Below the pieces are notes generated by a model that saw only the letters and a list, made by a program, of their open reading frames with translations, was not told the origin of the DNA and did not search any database. From Angiostrongylus vasorum (Eukaryota > Nematoda > Chromadorea > Rhabditida > Metastrongylidae): DNA of 64,000 nucleotides. Location: contig JADANN010000032.1 of NCBI GenBank assembly GCA_018806985.1, positions 646,001-710,000 on the forward strand, in the 5' to 3' direction. Below, one piece after another: positions 11,371 through 22,519 of the stretch. The position numbers and the translations under genes were made by a program. Each line of letters starts with the position of its first letter. The stretch's first letter is position 1.

Positions 11371-12734
11371 AGTGCGAAGGGTTTTGTTTCGAAACGTTCG
11401 AAGAGAAATGAGAGCGGTGCTGCACCAGAATGATCCAATGATGTCCATTTATTGATTGTTCGAGGATTTAGAAGTTTTATATGAATATGTGATATGAAGT
11501 GGTATTTTTGCTATTCAACTGGTACTGACTGATTAAAGACCGTCTTTTAAAGATTGTCGTAAAAGCCTTATTTTAGTTGTTAAAGCGGTTGCCTCAATTT
11601 CTTGGCCATTTTCTGTACAAACGCGTGCGCATCGTCTCTGTCCTTTCCATCCAACACAGTTGCAACAACTGAAAATTGAAACAGAAATAACGTCAAATGA
11701 GTTATACACCATCGACTAGACTCCTTCATCTGAACTGTGAGCAGAGCAATCAGTGCGTCTTGGAAAGCTTAAATAGAGACGAAATTAGGATATTCGAGGT
11801 TGTAAAGCAGCTAGGAATGCGATCGTATCAGCCTTTTCATCCGCTTATGCGATGTACCACGGTGGCCTTCACGTTTGGTTCCGAAACCATTCCCCTTTCT
11901 CAATCATTTTACCCACACGTGTGCAGATCGTTTTCCACGATAAAAGACTGCTCTATTGAAGCTCTTCATAGTCACTGTACTATCTTTGACTGATAAGCTA
12001 ACACGAGTTTGTTATGAGAAGTTATTTGGGTGACGCTGATGACTTCGTCTTCTTCAAAACAGGGTTGATCCAAAACGACTGTCCACAGTCATTTATTCGT
12101 CTAAGGTGGGTCTTTGTGATGGCATCGAGACGAATCTTATGCAGCTCTCGACATAATGTTGGGAACTGTACCGATCTTTATATTTCACTATTCGAAATCG
12201 GTTTGCCAAATTACGACTTATCATGGTAGTATTTCCAACTAGTAGAGACAAGTGATTTTCGCCTACAAAGGCGTAATAGCAAGAAGGATGTTTTCGGAAA
12301 GCACTCTCATATGTCGTGTACTGCAGTAGAGCGTTTCGTAGGTAGTACATTCATCGGCATTGCTCAACGTCGTCCAGGTAGCCGCGAGGATAGCCTACTC
12401 CGATTGAAGGTCTAAACACATCCATCTAAAGCAGACACTCAACTAATTCATGCTTCTACAAATTCGTTTCCACAGCTCCTTTTACACAACATAGCAAATA
12501 ATAAAGATAGTAGCGGAATACACATCATTCGCAGTTATAGAACGATAGAGCAAAAATCTTGTCTAGAATTCTGTCAGGTTAACAACGCCTGAAATTTTGC
12601 CGTTATCTAAAAATTATCGTTTATTGTCAAGAAACTGACAAGTCAGTAAAGACTGAGAATTGAATATCGTCCCTAACCGCACGTTCGCTGAACACCGAGT
12701 GATGCGAATGTTTAAATACTGCTTAGCTACTCGG
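11371..12734. other. Intergenic stretch with a diverged beta terminal repeat
   Basis: No gene is supported. The open frames at 11697-11993 and 12014-12229 show no family motif. Around 12060-12150, GTTGATCCAAAACGACTGTC, CCACAGTC and GCATCGAGACGAATC resemble the beta Penelope terminal repeat seen at 27220-27300 and 54360-54460, so this part is probably an old terminal repeat. Confidence 0.35.
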
Positions 12735-12860
12735 AATAGTTGGATGGCCCGTCTTTGCTGGTTATGTGCGCCCTAGCATGATTCCCACTTTCTCGGAGGC
12801 TTTCTGATTTAGGTATTGTGATTCCCTGGAGTCACAAGGTCAGCCTGGAAAAGTCTCATA
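12735..12860 (-). repeat. Family B repeat, 3' fragment
   Basis: GTTGGATGGCCCGTC, GCTGGTTATGTGCGCCCTAG, CGGAGGCTTTCTGATT and CCTGGAGTCACAAGGTCAGC match the distal third of the family B copy at 40750-41135. Confidence 0.65.
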
Positions 12861-12934
12861 AAAGTATAATTATAGTTAAATAACGAAAGAACACTCATTT
12901 TCAGCTGCCCACCTGTTTACTTCCTAGGTTTCGT

Positions 12935-13378
12935 CATTACTTGAATGGATTGACCTCGTAGTTATTCTTAGCTCACCCAACCCTCCACCACCCCTTCTCT
13001 ATAACTTAATTTGACAACGAGTTGACAGCAAAGTGGTCTAAAAGAAGTGTATCGCTCATAATGCTGCACCACACCAGTTAAAAATTTCTGAAGGAGTTCA
13101 GATAAATTAGGTATAAACCTCTTAGCGTGCTTCTCTTAGCCGAAGTGCTGGTTTTCAGCAAAACAAAGCGAAATAGAGCAAAATACCGCTAAGACTTAAG
13201 AAGGAACTAACCAATCTTCAAAAACAGCACAGCTTAGGAATTGCTGAGCAACACGGTCTTGATGCTTCGGTACTAAAATTGCTAAATTCTATTCCACTTA
13301 ACACGGAGATCGTACTTTTTTCTTCCCACTAGGTCAGGGCTAGAATTTTGAAGTGTCAGCAATGAGGTGTCTCATATC
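12935..13378 (+). repeat. Left arm of a long inverted repeat
   Basis: Its reverse complement lies at 16344-16786. Matching landmarks are CATTACTTGAATG, GTCGTAGTTATTC (CTCGTAGTTATTC in this arm), AAGTGTATCGCTCA, TTAGCCGAAGTGCTGGTTTT and GTCAGCAATG-GGTGTCTCA. By eye the arms are mostly alignable with small gaps. See the right-arm entry. Confidence 0.7.
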
Positions 13379-14369
13379 ATGGGAATTTTATAGACGAACG
13401 AAGTTTTACGTGTTCATATTGTATTTTTATGAGAATTTACAGATTTTATTTTTTCTCCCGAACAGTGGACATCAGGAAAACTACCTTTCGATGAACTCAG
13501 ATGTTGATTTCGTAAACGACTCTTGCCTTTGCTGTGTGAGATTTAATTTTGCGTCATCTATGTCGGTCACTGAGCACGTGTAGTTGTGTATAAGTTGTTA
13601 ACATATGCGCGCATTGTGTGCAACACATAGATTCGGCCTGAAGCCTCTAATGAAGTTATTGGTAAATACATAAAAGGTGGTTCGTAGCCTCCTGTTTTTG
13701 TTCTAGGAAGGGCCGGCTAACCATCCTGGATATGTACAGCATTACGGCATACCTTAGGAAGGCATTTATATGTAATTTTGAAACGAACGGCATTTTTATG
13801 TATTTGCACCTGGAAAAAGTGAACAAATTGTCTCATAGGCCTGAAACCAAAACAACAGCTTATGCGCGCTCGTCTTAGCAAAGCTCGGGGCCATTATGGG
13901 CAGTCTAAATATGAAATTGTGGTGTTGACTTTTACTTGCAGAGGTTAACTACTATAATCGGATTTTGCATTACGAACCTGATGGTGCAAGCTAGGATGAT
14001 CAAAGACGAAGTCATCGGAGTGGTCGACACGAGAAATGGTGGTTCATGAAACGCCGTTTGTGATAACGGGAAGATCGTTTTGAGAGCGTACGTTTGGTAT
14101 TTGGATGTATGATAGCAGAGAGGCTAACAGCACTGGTGTTCTGGTCGAAATTAGGTGTGAACAATAACAGCTTTCAGCAATATGCAACGAGAACCATGCG
14201 CCTGCAGGTGGATTGGTGCGATGCAACGACTACTTCAGCATATTCGTCACTTACCTTCGTTATAGCGTCATATTGATGAGTTCTACGAAAGGTCAGTCTT
14301 CTTCCAGAATTGACAACTACATCACAGTCTGCGCTGGAATAATCTCTGAAGAAGTTCACGTTTGAAGGC
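13379..14369. other. Interior of the inverted repeat, no gene seen
   Basis: Short open frames only (13353-13583 and 14044-14226). None shows family motifs or well-placed splice sites. Confidence 0.3.
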
Positions 14370-15010
14370 GCGATTTGAAACATAACGAACAAAATGAAGT
14401 TGTCCCAGTATGGAGAACAAAACTATTCATGGACGACAAGGACCAGGAGAAATCGAAATCACACGCAATGGTTATGCGGCCGTTTTTGCATAGGTTTATA
14501 GTAACCGATAAAACCGGGAGAACAGTTTCTTTTCCGTTTCTCTCGAGTGAATTTTACATACTTCGACTGTTCGTTCAAAACTCAAAACATTTACCGTCAC
14601 TTCTTGTGTGGAGCAGATGAAAAAAACATTTGCCTATATATCTACGGTAAAGCAATGGACGGAGGTCGATTGCTGGTGCCTCTACCCTAGACATAAATGC
14701 AATAGCAAGGTTTGGTGCCAGTCGTTGTCTTATTCCCAAGCCTTCATCTTTGCCTAGTATTTCCCACACCAACTTAATATTTAGAAGTTTAGGTACTTCT
14801 TCAAGACAGCCGTGAGTTGTCCAGTTGAAACGACTCAAGTAAGTAAGTCTATTGAATCTTAATGATGCGTAAGGAATTCAAAGATGGATTGCATTACGGA
14901 GTCATTTGAAAGGTCTGTATAAAGGACGATCACGTCCAAGGACTCCATGACGTAACAGCTGTTAGGGGCCGGCCTTATGTAGACGATCTAGGAATACTTG
15001 GGTGTTCATA
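14370..15010 (-). pseudogene. Penelope-like reverse transcriptase fragment
   Basis: Reading the - strand from about 14960 to 14500: VLYTDLSNDSVMQSIFEFLT, then KLLNIKLVWEILGKDEG, then LAPNLAIAFMSRVEAPAIDL and RPLLYRRYIGKCFF, then a frameshift. The same order occurs in Penelope-like RTs. The YxDD catalytic box is replaced by YIGK here, so the enzyme is dead. It lies inside the long inverted repeat. Confidence 0.7.
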
Positions 15011-15369
15011 AGATGATTGGTAAGAGTTTCAGCAATTGGATCAGTAAGAGGTTTACAAACCACGTTATTTTATATGCGCGGCAGTTTTATGAATAGCGCA
15101 ATCTTGAACGTTGAAAGGTCGGTAGTCACAAGATCCTCAGTGAGCTTTTGGGCCTCGATAAGTAAGTATAAGACGAGACAAGTTGGCAATTTAAGTTTAA
15201 GTTTTAAGTCTATTTCAGATCCTCAAGTAATTGCTCAGTTCATCGTTGTTCACAATAACACATGTCCTAGTGAATTATAGGAACCTAATCTACCGTAATC
15301 AAGAATATTCTGAAAACCAATTGTCTTATAGTAGGTTTTAGTTATAATAGTGAGAGGGATGGGTGGCAG

Positions 15370-15655
15370 TGATAATGATGTCAGTCATCACCAGGTTTCA
15401 CCGGCGCAGAGCCCACCAAGCATCTCATCCCTCTGGCGTTGTGAAATTGATATCAGACTTTTCTGCTAAACCTGACTCACTGCAATCCAATTGGGAACGT
15501 TCTAGCCCGACAAACTCAGGACTCCAGGGGCAATCATCCTGACCAACATTCAAAGGCATTCATGACGAAATGGAAATCGTCAAACAACAGCCGGACCCAC
15601 AAACGAAAAGTGCGAGGTCCTGCCGGAGCTAGGCCAGTGCAGCAATAATTGTAGT
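15370..15655 (+). repeat. Family D short repeat
   Basis: Landmarks shared with 39885-40230 are GCCCAxCAAGCxTxTCATCC, CAATCCAAxTGGGAACG, TCTAGCCCG, GGACTCCAGGGxxA, CAxCATTCAA and GACCCACA. It is probably another SINE family with a distinct 3' body. Confidence 0.65.
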
Positions 15656-15714
15656 GACGGTAATTGAAATATACCACCAGAAATATAGTTCTTCGATTTA
15701 GCTTTTAGGGTCAG

Positions 15715-16215
15715 CAGCTGGAAACTGACCGCTCGCCTTTGCATCAGTTTCTATCCTTTGTATCCTATGCATTAGGCAGCCATAGGATGCAAAAGCGTAG
15801 CGGAGACGACTTTAATATAAACGTCGCTATCCCGGCATAGGATGCCAGAACACCAATGCGCAAGCTTCTTGAGGCTTTTTGGATAAATGCCAAAAAACCC
15901 TGCAATGAATAGCAGGGAGCTGTGCACAGAGATCACATGTGATCTCGCCCCATACCTTCGCATCGATCGTAGAAGTGGGGAGGTGCAGTCGTCAACCATA
16001 TGCGCCCCTGATCAGCGGTTCCCATCCAGAAGGCACTTAAAAACGATGGGTTTTTCGAGAAACTGTTGACCATGTGATTGCCATAGAGATTCTCATCTTT
16101 CTGTTTTGTTATTGAGGCGTTTGGCGTAGTAAATTGCCTATCAGTGTACCCTTCTAGGCTCTGAAGAAGGCGATGGCGCCGAGACGTCAACTACTGTTGT
16201 ATTGTATGTGTGTTC
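15715..16215 (-). mobile_element. Penelope-like element (alpha), terminal fragment
   Basis: This is a diverged copy of 6400-6640 joined to an alpha terminal repeat. Shared features are the AGCCTCAAGAAGCTT segment, the AAATGCCAAAAAACCCTGCAAT segment (cf. 6488-6510) and the end-repeat CTGAAGAAGGCGATGG...GACGTC at 16161-16188. In that core GAAA has become GAGA, so this hammerhead-like copy is decayed. Confidence 0.65.
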
Positions 16216-16343
16216 TTCCATGGAAGTAAACGTATGCTGTGTAGCAACCTCTTGATTGCTGAGAAAGAAAAAGACGCATTTATAACCCAGTGATCCCTGG
16301 GAACTATAAATTCTCATAAAAAATGCAATATAAAGACGTAAAA

Positions 16344-16786
16344 CCTCGATGTGAGACACCCCATTGCTGACATTTCAAAACTCTAACCGTGACCTAGTGG
16401 GAAGAGAAAAGTATGACTTCGGAGTTAACTGAAACAGAATTTAGCACTTTTAGTGCTGAAGCATCAAGACCGTGTTGCTCGGCAGTTCCTAGTCTGTGCG
16501 GCTTTTGAAGATCAGTTAGCACCTTCTTGAGTCATAGCGGTATTTTGCTCTGTTTCGTTTTGTTTTGCTGAAAACCAGCACTTCGGCTAAGAGAAGCACA
16601 CTAAGAGATTTATACCTGATTTACCGGAATTCCTTCAGGAATTCTTAACGGCTAGTGGTGCAGCATTGTGAGCGATACACTTCTCTTAGACCACTTTGCT
16701 GTCGACTAGTTGTCAAATTATGTTAGGGAGAGAGCGAGGGAGCTAGGAATAACTACGACGTCAGTTCATTCAAGTAATGATGAAGC
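16344..16786 (-). repeat. Right arm of a long inverted repeat
   Basis: Reverse-complement partner of 12935-13378, separated by about 2.97 kb. The whole unit (12935-16786) resembles a foldback-type element or a large insertion with terminal inverted arms. I saw no transposase inside; the contents are Penelope-like and family D debris that could be secondary insertions. Confidence 0.7.
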
Positions 16787-16854
16787 ACTTTAAATGATAT
16801 CTCGTGCTGTTTCGAAGCATAGTGCTGTACGCCTGCAATACTAAACCATGGGAA

Positions 16855-17420
16855 AACTCACTGTTATGCCAACGACCTCAACCGGCTATCAGTACGTACA
16901 TCAAGAAGAGCACGGCGGATTTAGCACCTGTCAGAAAAATCACACTACTCTCTGCCAGTTTCAAAATAACAAACTGGGTTAATTCATTCACGGTTCACTT
17001 TTCGCCTTCTCAGTATGTAACATTCTTAATTTGTCATTTCTTCAATTATTTTCTACGTCAGTAGTGAGAGTAAACAAGAATATGGGCACTGCTGTAAGAA
17101 CATGTAAAACTATTTGCGCAGGTTGGATGGTAAGACCACCCCAGTTGTTCTTCTTCACATAATCAAATTCAAATTTCGCGCCCACTTCTACACAGGCTTC
17201 TTAGCTGCCCTTCATGCGCTCACGTTTCGGGATCGTGTGGGCCTAAAGTTGTTGTGCGGTCCGCCCATCGGTCTCACTGCTCTCTGTCGTACTTGTTACA
17301 AATGTGATTTCGTCACTTTTTTTTTCGAATTCCTTGGTGATTTGCTGTGAATCAAGACATTTCTGTTCTCCTAGTTATCGCTTTAGTTTGACGATCGATA
17401 TGCATGTTAGGTACAGTTCA
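16855..17420 (+). repeat. Dispersed direct repeat, copy 1
   Basis: About 560 bp matching 34150-34680 in the same orientation. Landmarks are TCAAGAAGAGCA, CACTACTCTCTGCCAGTTTC, CGGTTCA(C/T)TTTTC, GGCCTAAAGTTGTTG and GATCGATATGCATGTTA. No coding frame is shared by both copies. Confidence 0.65.
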
Positions 17421-17534
17421 TTCAGGACGAATTGTAAACCGTGACATATCCATTGCAGTTCGGAAGAAGTATGCATCATTTTCGCACAAAATCAAGTGCA
17501 GTCATATAAAAGAGGGATAAAAAATAAAAAATGG

Positions 17535-17815
17535 ATAAAGCTCTCGGCGTTGATCAATCGCTGAGGGATGCGCCATGTAATCGACTTTATTAAGTATCGT
17601 TGGAGGTGACTGAATGCACATTTGGTCTTTACAATAACTTGCGGTGGCCTGCCGATGTATCGAGCCAGTGCTGCTATCCTCCCAGACAAGTCTGGTACCA
17701 ATTTGCTCTCCCCGGAGAGATGGAAGGCTTGGTGGGCCATGGGCTCGGGGATCCATTCCACGTGTGTGTCGCAGTGGCGCCTCCAACCACTGTGCCACAC
17801 GCGCCCTTGGTAAGA
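17535..17815 (-). repeat. Family A SINE, full length
   Basis: A well-preserved - strand copy. The head GGGCGCGTGTGGCACAGTGG is at 17813-17794, the B-box-like GGAATGGATCCC at about 17765-17750, and the AGAGCTTTATCC end at about 17535. Confidence 0.85.
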
Positions 17816-18214
17816 ATTCGATAAGTTTATGACATACTGATGTACAATTTTCAAATGATACATTGTTTTGCAAAGGCAATTCAAATTTTTGTTCGGGACA
17901 GTGACGCGCTAACTGGGAAGGCCACATAATCGGGTAAACTTTGCAAAAATTTCACCACGGTGTTGCAGAAAGAACCATTTAAGCTCAGACCGTGTTAATC
18001 TTTTGCAAAGGGCAAGTCGTTTTATGCAGATGTGGTGTTTCTTATAGTAAAACACTATCGCGCTTAGGATGCTGAACTCCACTAGTCAGATCCATTAAAG
18101 CAACTGCGAATAGGTTCTTGCTACATATTTATTTCATGCATTTTTAGATAAATTGATGAACGTGGCACATTCAGTAATCTTAGGTGTACTTGCGGTTGGA
18201 AACATTGGACTCGT

Positions 18215-18312
18215 TTTGGATGCCTCACTGAGGGAATGAACTGCTCGCTGTGCATCGCAGTCTTACACCCAGCAACATTTCTTGGCCACGATGAAGCGGT
18301 AAACAGTTGGGA
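18215..18312 (-). repeat. Family B repeat, 5' part, head-to-head with the next copy
   Basis: TTTACCGCTTCATCGTGGCC and the B-box side are present on the - strand. It faces the + copy beginning at 18340, with about 30 bp between heads. Confidence 0.65.
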
Positions 18313-18339
18313 GGTATTCTTACATTACCATGACGTATA

Positions 18340-18728
18340 ATCTGCATTCTCCCAACTGTTTACCGCCTAATCGTGGCTGGAAGGTGTTCCTGGGTGTCGG
18401 GCCACGGTGTGCGGCGGAGGGATTCATCCCCCGGCAGCGTCTCCCAAGCTGAGGAGTCTCGCGTTTGCACCAGGAAGCCCAGCTAAGACTAAACCAGTAC
18501 CAGGATCCTCCACCGTTTTGGTATCAAACTGCCCGCATAGTGACAAATCTCTCTCTGATCCACAAGGACGGTGATTGCGGACGACCTGGGGCAGATTTTG
18601 GCCAGGCCGACCTCGGGACTCCAGTGAAGCACAATAGCTAAAGCAGCAAAACTCCGAAAAATGGAGATTATGCTGGCGCCCGCACAGCCAGTGAGGACAT
18701 GCCGTCTACGCTAAACGTAGGTAAGTAA
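18340..18728 (+). repeat. Family B repeat, full length
   Basis: It starts TCTCCCAACTGTTTACCGCC, has GGGATTCATCCCCCGG (B-box-like) at 18419-18434, the CACCGTTTTGGTATCAAAC segment, and ends GTAGGTAAGTAAGA. The AAGT tail is present. Confidence 0.8.
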
Positions 18729-18942
18729 GATCTGCATACCTTTCACGTAACCCATCTTGCGCTTTACCCTCGTGTTGGTGCATGGTGCAATTACCAAAAC
18801 ATAAAAAACGTTTGCTCCTGATACAAAAACAAGTGATGATAAGTGTATGCAGGTTTTGCTAATTCTCTCAAAATTTCGATCTTGAAAGGATCACAGTTTC
18901 CAGGGACGACAAGTGCTTTGTTTTTCATAAGAGAAATTGCAG

Positions 18943-19165
18943 GAAAACTCCTTATTCATCTGATGGATTCGTCTGAAGTTTCGGGAGCCCGCCTCGTACA
19001 GAAATTGAGAGGCGTCACGGAGATCGTTGAACATCTTTATCTTCGTGAGCTGATGCTCGTCGTCAATCTGTAATGGTGTCGTTGAAATGTACTCTTGGAG
19101 AACGCGTTAAGATGTTGATGGTGAGTCACAGGTAGAAATACGGCAGTATGTGCTTCGATCTATAC
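18943..19165 (+). pseudogene. Decayed HORMA-domain exon (tandem copy 1)
   Basis: After an AATTGCAG acceptor it reads SSEVSGARLVQKLRGVTEIV and HLYLRELMLVV, then stops at TAA. Aligned to copy 2 (19201-19487) it lacks about 15 bases after the VV codons. It then frameshifts through the remains of the IEMYTW segment, with further stops (for example TGA, TAA). It is therefore a relict duplicate of the HORMA exon. The two copies share even the intron end before the exon. Confidence 0.7.
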
Positions 19166-19200
19166 GACTATTGCTTTATTTTTCAAAAGAAAAATTGCAG

Positions 19201-20093
19201 GTAAACTCCGTGCCTATGTAATGAATCCGTCTGAAGTTTTGGGAGCCCGGCTTGTGCAGAAATTCCAAGGCGTTACGGAAGCTATCGAGCAGCGTTATCT
19301 TCATGAGCTATTGCTTGTCGTCAGTCCCACTAAAGAAGATTGGAAAGACGCCATCGAAATGTACACTTGGGTTATGCGTTATGATGTTGACGGTGAACCA
19401 CAGGCAGAACTGCGGCAGTATGTCTTTAAAAACTGTGTCTTGTTGTTGAACAAATACACTAAATCACTGTTCAGACCCGATGGCACTGTAATGGCAGCGC
19501 TTAGATTCAGAGGCTTACAGTACTTGAAAAACAGACAACAGAGCTTCTGCTTTTGCCAAGGGCATTATGTTGGGACATTCTGACTCCGCTGTCAGCTGGG
19601 GCTTGAGCTGTGATTCGCATAACATCCACTGACAGTTGGTTCATTGTTTATTGAAACCGCGCACACTAAACTTCTCTGCATTATCTGGTTTTTTAACATA
19701 CGTGGGATCAAAGAATAGTTATATAAATACAGCTAAAGAAAATTGAAGTGTATTTGTCCTCTCCTATTCTTCAAAATACAGGAATTCGAAAGGGATCTTA
19801 GGCATTTTGCTTTCACCGTTCTCTCCAAGATGCTGTTCTATAGCCGGATGCTCAGCATGTGGAACTTGCAACATTGCAAACCAAATACCTCGGCTACAAT
19901 TTCATAGTTCGAAGTGTGTTCATAGACGATAAATACGTTGTGAAAATGAGGCTCAGTGAAGGCCAAAACTGTGTAATCTGATGACTCGATGAATGGCTTA
20001 TGTGATGAAGAATCGGGTGGTACAGGTGGTGGAGCACATCGATCCATCAACACTGACGGTATCGAATGCATCAGCGAGGAAGCATTACAACAG
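19201..20093 (+). CDS. Gene B: HORMA-domain protein, HIM-3/HTP/HORMAD-like (partial)
   Basis: Exon 19201-19487 reads ARLVQKFQGVTEAIEQRYLH, ELLLVVSPTKEDW, AIEMYTWVMRYDVDGEP and ELRQYVF, ending at a GTAATG donor. The pattern of a small-residue turn, a long helix ending in YL, a hydrophobic beta strand and IExYxxxxxY is the core of HORMA domains of meiotic axis proteins. These proteins coat synapsing chromosomes and control crossing-over. Next, 19782 starts in phase (EFERDLRHFAFTVLSKM). Two further open stretches in different frames follow: DDKYVVKMRLSEGQ (from 19844) and DEESGGTGGGAHRS...EEALQQ, ending at a GTTACT donor after 20093. These frames do not join cleanly. The N-terminal and C-terminal exons were not found, so the gene may be partial or decaying. 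Confidence 0.6.
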
Positions 20094-20930
20094 GTTACTT
20101 AAAAGATTTTTGCTGGATTTCCAGGTTAGTCGATTTGAGGGCTTGAATGTACAAGTAGGGCGTTCTGCAGCTGTTTAGTTACGGAGGTAGTGGCGCATCC
20201 TCAGCTAGCGAATGAAATACTTTGGTTGCTTGCTTGATATAAATCCTGAATAGCAAGCGCCTTTAGAGGATGGACTCCATTACCTCTAGCGAAATAACTT
20301 GCACCTTACTTACTTTCGCATAGTCTCAAAACCATGCATTTTAGGGCGTTCTCATATTCTGGTAGTGTACAGCATCTTAAAATTAAGCAAGTTCGTAGAT
20401 GTTGAAAGACCTCAATCCTGTTGTTCAGCCCTGAGTGGGCCATCCACATAGAAGCGTTGAGTAGAACGGAACACACCCACAGGAGTACGTGACTCCTTCC
20501 TTTACGTCTACTTGTTAATGTTGCTACAAGCACCAGACAAGTGCAATGTCAGGAATTATGTAACAGAGAGCGAAAAAAAAACAAGTGGAATAAGCTTGAG
20601 TAGTCGATCAACGTAAATGCCTCATTTGCATACTTGTAAACGCTACTATTATGTAACGAAGGGTGGAGGTTACCGTGTATAAATTGACTGTATCTTACTG
20701 ACTCATGGTTTACCATCGCTGATGTGAATCTTTTTACTTCACACAAATCCCAGCTGTCAACAGCGAGAAGTTGCAAATCGGCTGGAAGGCCATCTAGGTG
20801 TGAGGAACGCCCGTATTGGCGACGACGCTCGACTGTCATCACCGTAGTATTGAGGATTACCAAAAAAATGCTCGACTTAACATGTATTTAGAATTGTTGA
20901 ATTTACATGGAGTTGATAAATAGATTTATT
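20094..20930. other. Downstream of gene B, no gene recognised
   Basis: Short open frames in both strands (20306-20533, 20549-20863) show no family motif. Further gene B exons could lie here unseen. Confidence 0.25.
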
Positions 20931-20935
20931 TCGTT

Positions 20936-20963
20936 AACATTTCGACGTCTCCGTCTTCATCAG
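20936..20963 (-). ncRNA. Hammerhead-ribozyme-like motif, beta family
   Basis: The - strand gives CTGATGA, an extra A, GACG-GAGA-CGTC (4-bp stem II with a GNRA-type loop), GAAA and TGTT. Consensus from sister copies is GAAACGTT flanked by GGCT and AGCC, which would pair perfectly as stem I. This copy has ACT/AACG flanks, so its stem I is weakened. It is followed by the AACGAAATAAATC tail typical of these terminal repeats. Confidence 0.6.
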
Positions 20964-21217
20964 AGTCGATGATCCGAGTCGATGTTCCATAGTAGTTCAT
21001 CTTCCCACTTGCTATCTTCCATGATGGCAGAAATCCTTTACGTGGAGTTGTAGCAACATTAGCAGGCGATCACGTCAAACTCCTTTCAAGTTTGGTTAAA
21101 TTTACCCGAACGATGAACAGTCCGACACTACACGAAGTGCTCTTAGAATATCGCCTAGCTAAACGGTGAGGTGACAAGTCGAAAATGTGGACATGTACAC
21201 ATGTATAGGAAGACAAC

Positions 21218-21330
21218 AGGGCGCGGTTAGCACAATAGTAGTGATGTCTTTCAATACGCTCAAGTTCCTAGCTCGACCCTGCCGTAGGACATCCAAGCCT
21301 GTCATCGCTTTTAGGTCAGGCAGTTAGTGT
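21218..21330 (+). repeat. Family D-like tRNA-derived head
   Basis: GGGCGCGGTTAGCACAATAG followed by TAGCTCGACCC (B-box-like) and CCAAGCCTGTCATC, the latter as in family D at 39950. Only the first 110 bp are recognisable. Confidence 0.45.
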
Positions 21331-21784
21331 TAGACTACTCTAGGAAGCTGTCTCCGGTTGACAAGACCGAAGAGCGTTCTTGTAGGGCTCTTCAAGTATT
21401 GACTTTCGGATACTGGAGAATCGACGATTATTCAATGACATTCGTGAATAAGACGAAAATCTTTAAGCAGAAACTGAGCCTACACACGAATCCGAAGTCA
21501 TTCGTAGATGATGGACGCGTGCAAATGAACTGAATGCAAGAAGAGCTAGGTTCTGTATAGTACATGAAGACAGGTCATGTAGAAAATACTGTGATAATAT
21601 AACGATTGTGTAGCAATTATTCTTCATAGATTTCCATTCAATCTAGATTTTGAACACTATTTAGGCAAAGGTCTGGCCTATTCTTTGTAGAAAAAAACCA
21701 GTTGAATAAAAAAAGATAGTAATTACACAGTTCGGTTCATATTCACATTTTTTTTAATGGTGTCGACGCTAATCACGCGTATCA

Positions 21785-22048
21785 AACGGTAAAGTTCTGA
21801 GCGTTCATCAATCCCTCAAGAATGGGTCATGCATTCGGCTTCATCAAGTATCGTTCGAGGTGACTGGAGGAATATCTGGCCTATTAATGCATCACGTCAG
21901 TGCTGCTATCCTCCCAGAGAAATCTGACACCAATTTCCCACTCAAGGAGAACGAAATTCGTGACATGCTCATGTTGTATAGGATAGAGCCAAATATTACG
22001 CGTGTGTCGAAAGCACGTCTAACCACTCTGCTACACTAGCCCCACACG
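21785..22048 (-). repeat. Family A SINE, diverged
   Basis: AAAGTTCTGAGCGTTCATCA, ATGCATTCGGCTTCATCAAG and GTGCTGCTATCCTCCCAGAG mark the - strand copy. The head GGGGCTAGTGTAGCAGAGTG is at about 22043. Confidence 0.7.
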
Positions 22049-22094
22049 TGCATGACTGCCAAATGTTCCTGTAAATTAGTGTGCAAGATGAAGT

Positions 22095-22430
22095 GAAGCC
22101 AAGTGAAGCTCCAACCTGCGTCAACGATCAAAAATGAAAAGCGCCGTTCTATGCGTCAAACTATTGAAGAAAAGGTGGACCGGACACGTAATGCGTATGA
22201 ATGACAACCGATGCACAAGAGCCCTTAGTGACTGGATTCTTCGGGATGTCAAACGTACTGCAGGAAGAACACCGACCCGATGGTCAGAGTTCTTCACGAG
22301 AAGCCTAGAAGGAAAATATGCTCAGCCAGGCCCTAGAGCGAGCAGATCCCACTAGGCTGCTGTTGCACGCGACAAGGAAAAATGGAAGATTTACTGGAGC
22401 ACGCTCGAATCACTCAACGATCGGCGGGAG
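22095..22430 (+). pseudogene. RTE-type retrotransposon C-terminal fragment
   Basis: KKRWTGHVMRMNDNRCTRAL and DWILRDVKRTAGRTPTRW, continuing in another frame to a PRASR-like end. This GHVMR...GRxPTRW block is the C-terminus of RTE-clade polyproteins. The same block is at 58200-58480. Confidence 0.75.
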
Positions 22431-22519
22431 TATAGGTGATACAGGTACGGATCTTCGTCTTGTGGAGACTGTTCTGTTTCTTCATATTACCGTGCATTTC
22501 CTATTTGAACTCTGAGTAA

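Noticed and set aside
17492..17927. Overlapping 130- and 141-residue - strand frames
   Set aside because: Both are read through a family A SINE; similar peptides appear at 9445-9741 and 29119-29373.
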